DNA of 64,000 nucleotides from Bacteroides sp. GTDB taxonomy: Bacteria; Bacteroidota; Bacteroidia; Bacteroidales; Bacteroidaceae. The position numbers and the translations under genes are program-made. Positions 27,456 to 36,100 of this stretch are shown in pieces (position 1 is the first letter of the stretch; every line of letters starts with the position of its first letter). The stretch covers positions 3,174 through 67,173 of the forward strand of contig NZ_JASLER010000018.1 of the NCBI RefSeq assembly GCF_030151085.1, in the 5' to 3' direction. A model generated the notes under the pieces. It was not told the DNA's origin. It did not search any database and was given only the letters and a program-made list of their open reading frames with translations.

Positions 27456-28688
27456 ATGGCATTAGTGAACGAACATTTTTTAAAGCTACCGGGCAGTTAC
27501 TTATTCTCGGACATAGCTAAAAAGATAAATACTTTCAGGATAACACACCCCAAACAAGATGTCATCCGTCTGGGTATAGGAGACGTTACCCGGCCACTGC
27601 CACCGGTCTGCATCGAAGCGATGCACAAGGCAGTGGAAGAGATGGCTGATGCAAAAACATTCCACGGCTACGGTCCCGAACAAGGCTATGACTTTTTGAT
27701 TGAGGCTATCGTCAAACATGATTACGTTCCGCGCGGCATCCATTTCGCTCCAACGGAAATTTTCATAAACGACGGAGCCAAAAGTGATACGGGCAACATC
27801 GGTGACATTCTCCGCCACGACAACAGCGTAGGCGTGACCGACCCGATATATCCGGTGTACATAGACAGCAATGTGATGTGCGGACGAGCCGGCGTACTGG
27901 AAGAAAATGGCAAATGGAGCAATGTAACTTACATGCCCTGTACCGCCGAAAACCATTTTATTCCCCGGATTCCGGACAAACGCATCGACATCGTCTACCT
28001 CTGCTACCCCAACAATCCTACGGGTACTACCCTAACCAAACCCGAACTGAAAAAATGGGTGGATTATGCACTTGCCAACGATACGCTCATTCTGTTTGAC
28101 GCCGCATACGAAGCTTTTATTCAAGAAGAAGATGTGCCCCACTCCATTTACGAAATTAAAGGTGCCAAAAAATGCGCCATCGAATTCCGTAGTTTTTCGA
28201 AGACCGCCGGATTTACAGGAGTACGTTGCGGCTATACCGTAGTACCGAAGGAGCTCACCGCCGCCACACTGGAAGGTGAACGCATCTCACTGAACAAACT
28301 GTGGAACCGTCGCCAGTGCACCAAGTTCAACGGCACCAGTTACATCACTCAACGGGCGGCAGAAGCCATCTATACTCCCGAAGGAAGACAACAAATAAAA
28401 GAGACGATTGATTACTATATGACCAATGCCCGCACCATGAAGGAGGGCCTCGAAGCAACCGGACTGCAAGTGTACGGCGGCGTGAATGCTCCTTACATCT
28501 GGCTGAAAACTCCGAACGGCACAAGTTCCTGGCGTTTTTTTGAACAAATGCTATACGAAGCCAACGTTGTCGGCACTCCGGGCGTCGGATTCGGACCCAG
28601 TGGCGAGGGCTACATACGGTTGACCGCTTTCGGCAAACACGAAGATTGCGTGGAAGCGATGAGACGTATTCGTAACTGGTTGAAATAA
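27456..28688 (+). CDS. dapL: LL-diaminopimelate aminotransferase
   Basis: 410 residues, matching the DapL family. The PLP lysine lies in FRSFSKTAGFTGVRCGYT. Other family signatures are RLGIGDVTRPLPP near the N-terminus, FINDGAKSDTGN, and YPNNPTGTTL. It converts tetrahydrodipicolinate directly to LL-diaminopimelate, skipping the acylated intermediates of the classical pathway. It is co-directional with dapF. Confidence 0.96.
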   Translation: MALVNEHFLKLPGSYLFSDIAKKINTFRITHPKQDVIRLGIGDVTRPLPPVCIEAMHKAVEEMADAKTFHGYGPEQGYDFLIEAIVKHDYVPRGIHFAPTEIFINDGAKSDTGNIGDILRHDNSVGVTDPIYPVYIDSNVMCGRAGVLEENGKWSNVTYMPCTAENHFIPRIPDKRIDIVYLCYPNNPTGTTLTKPELKKWVDYALANDTLILFDAAYEAFIQEEDVPHSIYEIKGAKKCAIEFRSFSKTAGFTGVRCGYTVVPKELTAATLEGERISLNKLWNRRQCTKFNGTSYITQRAAEAIYTPEGRQQIKETIDYYMTNARTMKEGLEATGLQVYGGVNAPYIWLKTPNGTSSWRFFEQMLYEANVVGTPGVGFGPSGEGYIRLTAFGKHEDCVEAMRRIRNWLK

Positions 28689-28737
28689 ATAAATAAAGCA
28701 AACTACTATAGTTTAAGCGCTATACTATAACACGTGC

Positions 28738-28761
28738 CGGATTGATCATCCGCAATTTTTT
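28738..28761 (+). terminator. Weak hairpin with T run after dapL
   Basis: A 5-bp stem (CGGAT/ATCCG, 28738-28742 with 28748-28752), 5-nt loop, then CAATTTTTT. It lies 50 bp after the dapL stop and 21 bp before the next ATG. It might end dapL transcription or weakly attenuate the porin-P-II-amtB genes. Confidence 0.35.
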
Positions 28762-28782
28762 AAACTTAAAGATTAAAGGTAT

Positions 28783-29487
28783 ATGAGTACAAGAAGTGTA
28801 AAATTAGGGGTAATAGCAATCACGTTATTATCAATGGCAATGCCTTTCACGGCGAAAGCACAAGATAAAGTAGAAGCATCGGTAGGCGCCAACCTAGTTA
28901 GCGGATACATCTGGCGTGGTCAGGATTTGGGAGGCGTAAGCATCCAGCCCAGTGCATCCGTCTCTTTCAGAGGTTTCTCTCTGGAAGCATGGGGTTCCGT
29001 AGGGTTTGAAAGTAAAGACGATAAAGAGTTTGACCTTACACTAGGCTATTCCACCGGAGGTTTCAGTGTATCGGTTACGGATTATTGGTTCAACAGCGGT
29101 CCCGGCTACTTCCAATACGGTGCACGCAACACGGCGCATGTATTCGAAGGGCAAATCGGTTATGATTTCGGTCCGCTTGCCGTAAACTGGTACACCAATT
29201 TTGCCGGAGCCGACGGATTGGATAAAGAGGGTGACCGCGCCTATTCATCTTACCTTTCTCTTGCCGCTCCATTCAAGTTAGGAGGTTTGGACTGGACAGC
29301 AGAAATAGGAGCCACTCCCTGGGCCACTGATTTCTACGGAGCTAATGGCTTTGCCGTATGCGACGTCAGTTTGGGAGTAAGCAAAGATATTAAGATCACC
29401 GACTCATTCTCCCTTCCCTTGTTTGCCAAAGCCACTTGGAATCCCAGATCGGAAGGAGCCTATTTCGTTGTCGGATTGAGTTTTTAG
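28783..29487 (+). CDS. TorF-family putative outer-membrane porin
   Basis: 234 residues with a signal peptide (LGVIAITLLSMAMPFTAKAQ). The mature protein is a run of amphipathic beta strands (ASVGANLVSGYIWRGQDLGG, SVSFRGFSLEAWGSVGF, and so on) ending in the aromatic C-terminal strand AYFVVGLSF, the mark of an outer-membrane barrel. It resembles the TorF/Gcw_chp group. It precedes P-II and amtB by 28 bp and is probably in the same operon, so a role in entry of a nitrogen compound is a reasonable inference, not shown by the sequence. Confidence 0.8.
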   Translation: MSTRSVKLGVIAITLLSMAMPFTAKAQDKVEASVGANLVSGYIWRGQDLGGVSIQPSASVSFRGFSLEAWGSVGFESKDDKEFDLTLGYSTGGFSVSVTDYWFNSGPGYFQYGARNTAHVFEGQIGYDFGPLAVNWYTNFAGADGLDKEGDRAYSSYLSLAAPFKLGGLDWTAEIGATPWATDFYGANGFAVCDVSLGVSKDIKITDSFSLPLFAKATWNPRSEGAYFVVGLSF

Positions 29488-29515
29488 GGAATTATACATA
29501 TAAATTGTTTAAGGT

Positions 29516-29872
29516 ATGAAAAAGATTGAAGCTATTATCCGCAAAACAAAATTCGAGGAAGTGAAAGACGCACTCCTCGAAGCGGACATTGAATGGTTCT
29601 CTTACTACGAAGTAAGAGGCATCGGGAAGTCCAGGCAAGCCCGTATCTACCGTGGTGTACTGTATGACACCAGTTCTATCGAACGAATCCTTATCTCCAT
29701 CGTGGTGCGCGACAAGAATACGGAAAAGACCGTACAAGCCATCATCAAATCCGCACAAACCGGCGAGATAGGCGACGGACGTATCTTCGTCATTCCCATT
29801 GAAGATGCCATCCGCATCCGTACTGCCGAGAGAGGCGACATCGCACTCTATAATGCCGAACAAGAAAGATAA
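29516..29872 (+). CDS. glnK: P-II family nitrogen regulatory protein
   Basis: 118 residues. MKKIEAIIRKTKFEEVKDAL is the standard P-II start. The T-loop (about residues 36-53, GIGKSRQARIYRGVLYD) is one residue shorter than in E. coli GlnB by eye. Tyr50 would be the counterpart of the modified Tyr51. The nucleotide-binding TGEIGDGRIFVIPIEDAIRIRT is intact. Being directly upstream of amtB it would bind and close the ammonium channel when nitrogen is ample. I use glnK because of the amtB linkage. Confidence 0.93.
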   Translation: MKKIEAIIRKTKFEEVKDALLEADIEWFSYYEVRGIGKSRQARIYRGVLYDTSSIERILISIVVRDKNTEKTVQAIIKSAQTGEIGDGRIFVIPIEDAIRIRTAERGDIALYNAEQER

Positions 29873-29931
29873 GCCGGCAGCAACAAATCGCATTTAAGAA
29901 AATACAATACAACTTAAAGTCTAAAGAGATT

Positions 29932-31326
29932 ATGGACAAATATAAAGTATGCAGTCATGCCCGACTGTGTATAGCCACCGCTATATTCATGGCTTTCTGC
30001 TTCACCACCGATACTTTCGCACAAGAACCCGCAGTAGCGGACAGTGCAATGACCGCAACAGCGGATAGTGCAATAACAGACGAATTGGCTAACGGACTGA
30101 ACACCGTATGGATGCTGCTCGCGGCGATGCTGGTATTCTTCATGCAGCCGGGCTTCGCATTGGTAGAAGCCGGTTTCACAAGAGTAAAAAATACCGCCAA
30201 CATCTTGATGAAGAACCTTGTGGATTTCATGTTCGGTTCCCTGCTCTACTGTTTCATCGGTTTCGGACTGATGTTCGGAGCAGGTGGATTCATCGGGATG
30301 CCCCACTTCTTCGACCTCTCGTTCTATGACGGCGGCGGACTTCCTTCCGAAGGATTCCTCGTATTCCAGACGGTATTCTGTGCCACGGCTGCCACCATCG
30401 TGTCAGGAGCTATGGCAGAACGTACCAAGTTCTCCATGTATCTGGTTTACACCATCTTCATCAGTGTACTGATTTATCCCATTTCCGGTCACTGGACTTG
30501 GGGCGGCGGTTGGCTGATGAACGGCGAAGCAGGTTCTTTTATGATGGATACGTTCGGAGCAACTTTCCATGACTTCGCAGGTTCTACCATCGTTCATTCC
30601 GTAGGTGGTTGGATCGCTTTGGTAGGCGCCGCCATCCTCGGCCCGCGTATCGGTAAATACGGAAAAGAAGGCAGATCGAAAGCTATCCCCGGACATAACC
30701 TGACCATCGCCGCACTCGGTGTATTCATCCTCTGGTTCGGATGGTTCGGATTCAATCCCGGTTCACAGTTGGCAGCGGCTACCACAGCCGACCAGGAAGC
30801 TATCTCACACGTATTCCTGACAACTAACTTGGCAGCTTGTGCAGGCGGTTTCTTCGCATTGGTAGTCAGCTGGATGAAGTATAGCAAACCGTCCTTGTCA
30901 CTGACGCTGAACGGCATTCTGGCTGGTTTGGTAGGTATCACGGCAGGTTGCGACGCAGTTTCTCCGGTGGGAGCAGTCATTATCGGCACCGTCTGCGGCA
31001 TCCTGATGATTTACTCAGTAGAGTTCATCGACCGCGTGCTGAAGATTGACGACCCCGTAGGCGCAAGTTCCGTACATGGTGTCTGCGGTTTCACAGGAAC
31101 CGTCCTTACAGGTTTGTTCTCTACCAGCGAAGGTTTGTTCTACGGTGCAGGCTGGGGCTTCCTCGGTGCACAGTTATTCGGTGCACTCGTAGTAGGCTGC
31201 TGGGCAGCAGGCATGGGTTACATCATCTTCAAGAGCCTCGACAAGATTCACGGTCTCCGCGTCTCCAAACGAGTGGAAGAAGAAGGCCTCGACATCTACG
31301 AACACGGAGAATCAGCATACAACTGA
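29932..31326 (+). CDS. amtB: Ammonium transporter (Amt family)
   Basis: 464 residues with a signal peptide (AIFMAFCFTTDTFAQ) and then about 11 membrane segments, as in E. coli AmtB. Family signatures include MQPGFALVEAGFTRVKNTANILMKN, the conserved aromatic/His region (GSTIVHSVGG and SSVHGVCGFTG, whose His residues would be the pore pair). A small acidic linker containing two similar ADSAMTA/ADSAITD units separates the signal from the first helix. It moves ammonium or ammonia across the inner membrane and pairs with the P-II gene 59 bp upstream. Confidence 0.96.
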   Translation: MDKYKVCSHARLCIATAIFMAFCFTTDTFAQEPAVADSAMTATADSAITDELANGLNTVWMLLAAMLVFFMQPGFALVEAGFTRVKNTANILMKNLVDFMFGSLLYCFIGFGLMFGAGGFIGMPHFFDLSFYDGGGLPSEGFLVFQTVFCATAATIVSGAMAERTKFSMYLVYTIFISVLIYPISGHWTWGGGWLMNGEAGSFMMDTFGATFHDFAGSTIVHSVGGWIALVGAAILGPRIGKYGKEGRSKAIPGHNLTIAALGVFILWFGWFGFNPGSQLAAATTADQEAISHVFLTTNLAACAGGFFALVVSWMKYSKPSLSLTLNGILAGLVGITAGCDAVSPVGAVIIGTVCGILMIYSVEFIDRVLKIDDPVGASSVHGVCGFTGTVLTGLFSTSEGLFYGAGWGFLGAQLFGALVVGCWAAGMGYIIFKSLDKIHGLRVSKRVEEEGLDIYEHGESAYN

Positions 31327-31335
31327 TAATTACAA

Positions 31336-31379
31336 TCCCGGGCAGGTTTGATCGCCTTCCCGGGAACCAAAGTTTTTTT
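31336..31379 (+). terminator. Intrinsic terminator/attenuator between amtB and glnN
   Basis: An 11-bp GC-rich stem with one mismatch (31336-31346 with 31355-31365, centred on TCCCGGG/CCCGGGA), an 8-nt loop, then ACCAAAG and seven T (31373-31379). It starts 10 bp after the amtB stop. No TAnnTTTG box is visible between it and glnN, so read-through could set the amount of glutamine synthetase. Confidence 0.8.
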
Positions 31380-31423
31380 ACTCTAACATAATTTTAAACC
31401 AACAATTACAACTCTAAAGTATT

Positions 31424-33613
31424 ATGTCAAAATTGAGATTCAGAGTAGTAGAGACGGCTTTCAAGAAGAAACCCGTTGCAGTGGCAGCTCCGGCGGAATG
31501 TCCGTCCGTGTATTTTGCCAAGTATGTGTTCAACAAAGAGAAGATGTTCAGGTATCTGCCCAGTAAGGTTTATGCCAAACTAACTGATGTGATTGAAAAT
31601 GGCGCACAGCTAGATCGTAGCATTGCTGACGAAGTAGCTGCGGGTATGAAGAAGTGGGCTATTGAAATGGGAGCAACCCACTATACGCACTGGTTCCACC
31701 CGTTGACTGAAGGCACTGCCGAAAAGCATGACGCTTTTGTAGAGCATGACGGCAAAGGCGGTATGATGGAAGAATTTACCGGAAAACTGCTCGTACAGCA
31801 GGAACCGGATGCTTCCAGTTTTCCAAACGGTGGTATTCGCAATACATTCGAAGCTCGTGGTTACTCTGCATGGGACCCTTCTTCTCCCGCCTTTATTGTG
31901 GACGACACACTCTGTATCCCAACTATTTTTATTGCCTATACCGGTGAATCCCTGGACTACAAAGCTCCGTTACTGAAAGCTCTGCAAGCTGTAGATAAAG
32001 CAGCCGTCGATGTTTGCCACTATTTCAATCCGGATGTAAGGAAGGTATATGCTTATCTGGGCTGGGAACAGGAATACTTCCTGGTCGATGAAGGGTTGTA
32101 TGCAGCACGTCCCGACTTACTAATGACCGGACGTACCCTGATGGGGCATGAAAGTGCCAAGAACCAGCAACTGGAAGATCACTATTTCGGAGCAATCCCT
32201 ACACGTGTAGCTGAGTTTATGAAGGAACTGGAAATAGAAGCACTCAAACTGGGCATTCCGGTCAAGACCCGTCACAACGAGGTAGCGCCCAACCAGTTCG
32301 AACTGGCCCCTATCTTCGAGGAATGCAATCTGGCGGTCGACCACAACATGCTCCTCATGTCTCTGATGCGTAAAGTGGCTCGTAATCACGGCTTCCGTGT
32401 ACTATTGCACGAGAAACCCTTCAAAGGAGTAAATGGTAGCGGCAAACATAATAACTGGTCATTGGGTACCGATACCGGCATTCTGCTACATGCTCCCGGC
32501 AAGTTTCCCGAAGATAATTTGCGCTTCATCACCTTCGTAGTGAATACCTTGATGGCCGTTTACAAGCACAACGGATTGCTGAAAGCCAGCATTTCCAGTG
32601 CAACGAATGCTCACCGTCTAGGTGCTAACGAAGCACCTCCTGCCATCATCTCTTCCTTCTTGGGAAAACAGTTGTCTCAAGTGCTGGAACATATCGAAGA
32701 GAGTACCAAAGACGATCTTGTAAGCCTCAGCGGCAAGCAGGGCATGAAGCTGGATATTCCGCAAATTCCGGAACTGATGATTGACAATACCGACCGTAAC
32801 CGCACCAGTCCTTTCGCCTTCACCGGCAACCGCTTCGAGTTCCGCGCCGTAGGTTCGGAAGCGAACTGTGCCTGTGCCATGATTGCCCTCAACTCCGCTA
32901 TTGCCGAGCAGTTGGCAGAATTCAAAAAAGACGTGGACGCGCTTATCGAAAAAGGCGAGCCGAAGATTCCGGCTATTCTCGAAGTGATCCGCCATTACAT
33001 CAAGGTTTGCAAGCCTATCCATTTCGATGGCAACGGCTACAGCGATGAATGGAAAGCAGAAGCCGCCCGTCGTGGTCTGGATTGCGAAACCAGCGTTCCC
33101 GTTATCTTTGACAATTACCTGAAACCTGAAAGCATCAAGATGTTCGAGTCCATCGGTGTTATGACCCGAAAGGAACTCGAAGCCCGTAACGAAGTAAAAT
33201 GGGAAACGTACACCAAGAAAATCCAAATAGAAGCCCGTGTTCTCGGAGACTTAGTAATGAACCACATCATCCCCGTTGCTACAAAGTATCAAACGGATTT
33301 GGTCGACAACGTTTATAAGATGAAGGACTTGTTCCCCGCAGAGAAAGCTGCAAAACTATCTGCCAAGAACCTGGAACTCATTGAAGAGATTGCAGACCGC
33401 ACCGCTTTCATCAAAGAGCATGTAGATGCTATGATCGAAGCCCGTAAGGTTGCCAACAAGATTGAATGCGAACGTGAAAAAGCCATCACCTACCATGACA
33501 AAATCGTGCCGATGATGGAAGAGATACGTTATCATATAGATAAGTTGGAACTCATCGTTGACGACCAGATGTGGACATTACCTAAGTACAGGGAATTGCT
33601 GTTTATCAGATGA
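31424..33613 (+). CDS. glnN: Glutamine synthetase type III
   Basis: 729 residues, the large type III form found in Bacteroides and cyanobacteria rather than the ~470-residue type I. Signatures: N-terminal KLRFRVVETAF; HYTHWFHPLTEGTAEKHDAF; the catalytic RHNEVAPNQFELAPIFEE; NGSGKHNNWSLGTD; NRTSPFAFTGNRFEFRAVGS. It makes glutamine from glutamate and ammonium, completing the cycle with gltBD and amtB. No adenylylation-site type tail is expected in this family. A terminator-like hairpin sits between it and amtB. Confidence 0.97.
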   Translation: MSKLRFRVVETAFKKKPVAVAAPAECPSVYFAKYVFNKEKMFRYLPSKVYAKLTDVIENGAQLDRSIADEVAAGMKKWAIEMGATHYTHWFHPLTEGTAEKHDAFVEHDGKGGMMEEFTGKLLVQQEPDASSFPNGGIRNTFEARGYSAWDPSSPAFIVDDTLCIPTIFIAYTGESLDYKAPLLKALQAVDKAAVDVCHYFNPDVRKVYAYLGWEQEYFLVDEGLYAARPDLLMTGRTLMGHESAKNQQLEDHYFGAIPTRVAEFMKELEIEALKLGIPVKTRHNEVAPNQFELAPIFEECNLAVDHNMLLMSLMRKVARNHGFRVLLHEKPFKGVNGSGKHNNWSLGTDTGILLHAPGKFPEDNLRFITFVVNTLMAVYKHNGLLKASISSATNAHRLGANEAPPAIISSFLGKQLSQVLEHIEESTKDDLVSLSGKQGMKLDIPQIPELMIDNTDRNRTSPFAFTGNRFEFRAVGSEANCACAMIALNSAIAEQLAEFKKDVDALIEKGEPKIPAILEVIRHYIKVCKPIHFDGNGYSDEWKAEAARRGLDCETSVPVIFDNYLKPESIKMFESIGVMTRKELEARNEVKWETYTKKIQIEARVLGDLVMNHIIPVATKYQTDLVDNVYKMKDLFPAEKAAKLSAKNLELIEEIADRTAFIKEHVDAMIEARKVANKIECEREKAITYHDKIVPMMEEIRYHIDKLELIVDDQMWTLPKYRELLFIR

Positions 33614-33615
33614 AA

Positions 33616-33636
33616 AACCACTAAACACTAATTATT
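33616..33636. repeat. 7-bp-period repeat after glnN
   Basis: Three consecutive degenerate heptamers (AACCACT-like, AAACACT, AATTATT), beginning 2 bp after the glnN stop. Same phase and AA start as the arrays in the trp operon. Confidence 0.5.
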
Positions 33637-33665
33637 ATTTCTTTTGTTGGTTGTTTTAAGTTTGC

Positions 33666-33709
33666 AGGAGAAGAGGTGCCGTGAGGTAGTTCTTCTTCCT
33701 TTTTTTTTG
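33666..33709 (+). terminator. Probable terminator after glnN
   Basis: AGGAGAAGA (33666-) can pair with TCTTCTTCCT (33691-33700) with one bulge, followed directly by nine T. It lies about 50 bp after glnN. Confidence 0.6.
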
Positions 33710-33743
33710 TCCGGTTGATAGTGCCGATAGCAACAAAATAGGT

Positions 33744-33751
33744 TATCTTTG
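33744..33751 (+). promoter_or_regulatory. -7 promoter box for the peptidase gene
   Basis: TATCTTTG, exact TAnnTTTG match, 18 bp before ATG 33770. An in-frame TTG at 33749 is part of this box and is not the start. Confidence 0.6.
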
Positions 33752-33769
33752 CCTTCATATAAAACAACT

Positions 33770-35077
33770 ATGAATATTATGAAGAATCTACGAACCTGTT
33801 ATGCAGCGATTCTGCTGTTTGCACTTCTATTTACATCGGCATCTCTATCCGCACAAACGGAGTTGCAGCAAAAGTTAAGTAAGATTTCCGCCATTACGGA
33901 AACCAAACCCTCGGAATCTACTGAATTTACCGAGAAGTATGTAACCTATTTCACTCAACCGCTGGATCACCGTCATCCCGAAAAAGGTAGTTTCAGTCAG
34001 CGGGTCATCGTTTCCCATGTGGGCTTCGACCGTCCTACAGTGCTTGTGACCGAAGGTTATGGCGCCGCATACGCTCTTAATCCAAAGTATCGTGAAGAAC
34101 TTTCCAAACTGCTCAATGCTAATATGATATTCGTTGAGTACCGCTATTTTCTCGAATCCACTCCCGAACCCAAAGACTGGCAATACCTGACAGCTGAAAG
34201 CTCTGCTGACGACCTGCATGCTGTGACCACTGCTTTCAAAGGCATCTATCCCGGCAAATGGATTGCAACAGGTATCAGCAAAGGCGGACAAACATGCATG
34301 CTCTACCGTACTTTTTATCCGGACGATGTAGATATCTCCGTGCCTTATGTTGCTCCTCTTTGTTATGCTGCCGAAGACGGTCGTCACGAACCTTTCCTCC
34401 GGAAAGTGTCTACCGCCGAAAACCGCAAAAAGATTGAAGACTTCCAGCTGGAAGTACTGAAACGTAAAGCCACATTACTTCCCCGCTTCGAAAAATATTG
34501 TGAAGAGAAAGGACTTAAATTCCATGCCCCTCTTGAAGAGATTTACGATTACTCGGTACTGGAATACTCCTTCGCCCTATGGCAATGGGGAACTCCCATC
34601 AGCAGCATTCCGGCAGTAACCGCATCGGATGATGAAATCTTCGCCCATCTGCTCGACATCAGTAATCCTGAATACTTTATTGCAGATAGCCCTACGGCTT
34701 CGTTCTTTGTACAGGCTGCGCGCGAACTGGGTTATTATGGTTACGACATCCGCCCTTTCAAGAAATATCTTTCTATCAAATCGAGCAAAGATTACCTGCA
34801 TCGCCTGATGCTACCCGAAGAACTGAAAGACATGCCTTTCGACAAAACCTTGGGCAAGAAGATAACGAAGTTCCTGAAAGAAAACGATCCGAAAATGATC
34901 TTCATCTACGGTCAGAACGACCCATGGACGGCAGCTGGAGTAACTTGGTTGAAGGGAAAAGAAAATATACATGTATTCATCGAACCTAACGGAAGCCATC
35001 GTGCCCGTATCAGCACCCTACCAGAAGTTCAAAAGCAAGAAGCCATCTCACTGATAAATAAGTGGTTGCAAGAATAA
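33770..35077 (+). CDS. Secreted serine peptidase, S28/S37 type (tripeptidyl-aminopeptidase-like)
   Basis: 435 residues from ATG 33770 (or 432 from 33779). Signal peptide: AAILLFALLFTSASLSAQ. The mature part is an alpha/beta hydrolase: YVTYFTQPLDHRHPEKGSF, then MIFVEYRYF, then the nucleophile elbow ATGISKGGQTCMLYR (Ser in GISKG), and near the C-terminus IYGQNDPW with the likely Asp and PNGSHRARI with the likely His. This fits the secreted prolyl/tripeptidyl peptidases of the S28/S37 groups (PS-10 type). It would cut short peptides from the N-terminus in the periplasm. Monocistronic, followed by a palindrome cluster. Confidence 0.82.
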   Translation: MNIMKNLRTCYAAILLFALLFTSASLSAQTELQQKLSKISAITETKPSESTEFTEKYVTYFTQPLDHRHPEKGSFSQRVIVSHVGFDRPTVLVTEGYGAAYALNPKYREELSKLLNANMIFVEYRYFLESTPEPKDWQYLTAESSADDLHAVTTAFKGIYPGKWIATGISKGGQTCMLYRTFYPDDVDISVPYVAPLCYAAEDGRHEPFLRKVSTAENRKKIEDFQLEVLKRKATLLPRFEKYCEEKGLKFHAPLEEIYDYSVLEYSFALWQWGTPISSIPAVTASDDEIFAHLLDISNPEYFIADSPTASFFVQAARELGYYGYDIRPFKKYLSIKSSKDYLHRLMLPEELKDMPFDKTLGKKITKFLKENDPKMIFIYGQNDPWTAAGVTWLKGKENIHVFIEPNGSHRARISTLPEVQKQEAISLINKWLQE

Positions 35078-35080
35078 AAA

Positions 35081-35184
35081 AATAGATGGTCTGTTTGACT
35101 AAAACAGACCATCTATTCAATGCAAACAGACCATGCGTTTAGGGTAAACAGACCATCTGTTTCCAACCAACGCATGGTCTGTTT
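35081..35184. repeat. Nested palindromes with AACAGACCAT core, between convergent genes
   Basis: Five copies of the core AACAGACCAT (two inverted) in 104 bp. Copy pairs: 35081-35096 with 35102-35117, a perfect 16-bp stem with a 5-nt loop; 35124-35139 with 35169-35184, again perfect over 16 bp; inside the second lies AAACAGA/TCTGTTT at 35146-35162. The cluster ends in a T7 run and fills the space between the peptidase and the convergent HdeD gene, so it is very probably a two-way terminator. Architecture parallels 5728-5859, with a different core. Confidence 0.9.
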
Positions 35185-35186
35185 TT

Positions 35187-35771
35187 TTATTCTATGATTT
35201 CAGCATCTTCAATGTTATTGATTTCTTTGGAAGAAGCATCCTTTGCTCCCGGTGTTTTCGGACGAAGGCGTGTAAATTTAAACCAGTTCAGCAATTCCGA
35301 AGCTGCATAAATCAAACTACTGATACCAATAATGATGAATGCTGTAGAGCGTACTCCCGTAGGATTGAACAGCGCAATCAGTCCGGCAAGCAAAATCAGC
35401 ACCGGAATGATATAAAATCCGGTGGGAACCGAAGTCCAGCGACGTGCTGCTGAAAGTGAGGCTATTTGTTGTACCCCTCCCATCACCAGGATAAATCCCA
35501 ATACAAACGTCAGCAGATCGGCAAAGAAACCGGGCATAATGATTAACCACAAGCCAAACAGCAAACTACCCACTCCCTCGATAGGAAAGCGGCGGCGCAT
35601 TTCGGCACTTTGCGCAAAATATCCTATAATACTGATGAGTGAAGGCACCAAGAAGATGACACCTATAGTAATCACAAAATAATCACCTGCTTGGTCGGGA
35701 AACATCACCAATACCAAACCGATTACGAGCGCACAAATCACTCGCAGAAATGAGTAACTTAATCCTTTCAT
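35187..35771 (-). CDS. HdeD/DUF308 family membrane protein
   Basis: 194 residues with six hydrophobic segments in three hairpins (for example VICALVIGLVLVMFPDQAG, YFVITIGVIFLVPSLISIIGYF, LLFGLWLIIMPGFFADLLTFVLGFILVMGGVQQI). The pattern of Pro-Gly turns between helices is the DUF308 repeat seen in HdeD. The last 40 residues are polar and acidic. HdeD is linked to acid tolerance in E. coli; the role here is unknown. A minus-strand TATCTTCG (one mismatch from the -7 consensus) lies about 20 bp upstream. A 35-residue membrane peptide gene lies 65 bp upstream on the same strand. Confidence 0.8.
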   Translation of the reverse strand: MKGLSYSFLRVICALVIGLVLVMFPDQAGDYFVITIGVIFLVPSLISIIGYFAQSAEMRRRFPIEGVGSLLFGLWLIIMPGFFADLLTFVLGFILVMGGVQQIASLSAARRWTSVPTGFYIIPVLILLAGLIALFNPTGVRSTAFIIIGISSLIYAASELLNWFKFTRLRPKTPGAKDASSKEINNIEDAEIIE

Positions 35772-35836
35772 GAGTCTATGATTTTTTGCGAAGATACATT
35801 ATTATTTTAACAACTCCTCGCGAATGCCCTTAAAAA

Positions 35837-35944
35837 TCAATTCGTAGTGAGCCATGCATTAATATCTTCAGCTATAAAAAGCCAATACAATAATAAAAGT
35901 ATCGCGATGACCACACCAATGGCTACTAATTGTTTTCTTTTCAT
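35837..35944 (-). CDS. Small single-pass membrane protein, 35 residues
   Basis: ATG (35944) to TGA. The translation begins MKRKQLVAIGVVIAILLLLY, then WLFIAEDINAWLTTN: a basic N-terminus, one hydrophobic helix of about 18 residues (L6-F23), and a short polar end. GAAAGGAAC lies 8-16 bp upstream and could serve as ribosome-binding sequence. It faces away from the trp leader and runs towards the HdeD gene, with which it may be co-transcribed. The composition is convincing for a real membrane microprotein, but I recognise no family. Confidence 0.55.
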   Translation of the reverse strand: MKRKQLVAIGVVIAILLLLYWLFIAEDINAWLTTN

Positions 35945-36045
35945 TGTTCGTTCCTTTCTTTATAAGTATATTGTTCACTTTATTTCTTTTTATAGAACAA
36001 TATTTTAAGAAAAATGTTCTAACAAGAAAAAAAAGTAAGTTTTAT

Positions 36046-36076
36046 TTTGGTGTTTCAGACAAAGTGCTTATATTTG
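36046..36076 (+). promoter_or_regulatory. trp operon promoter (-33 TTTG, -7 TATATTTG)
   Basis: TTTG at 36046-36049, a 19-bp spacer, then TATATTTG at 36069-36076: the full Bacteroides housekeeping pattern. Transcription should start near 36083, about 18 nt before the leader-peptide ATG. Confidence 0.8.
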
Positions 36077-36100
36077 TCCCCGTTAAAACAAAAAAAGACA

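Noticed and set aside
28689..28782. Sigma-54 promoter for the porin-P-II-amtB genes
   Set aside because: GGCAC occurs only on the other strand and no TTGC follows at the right spacing.
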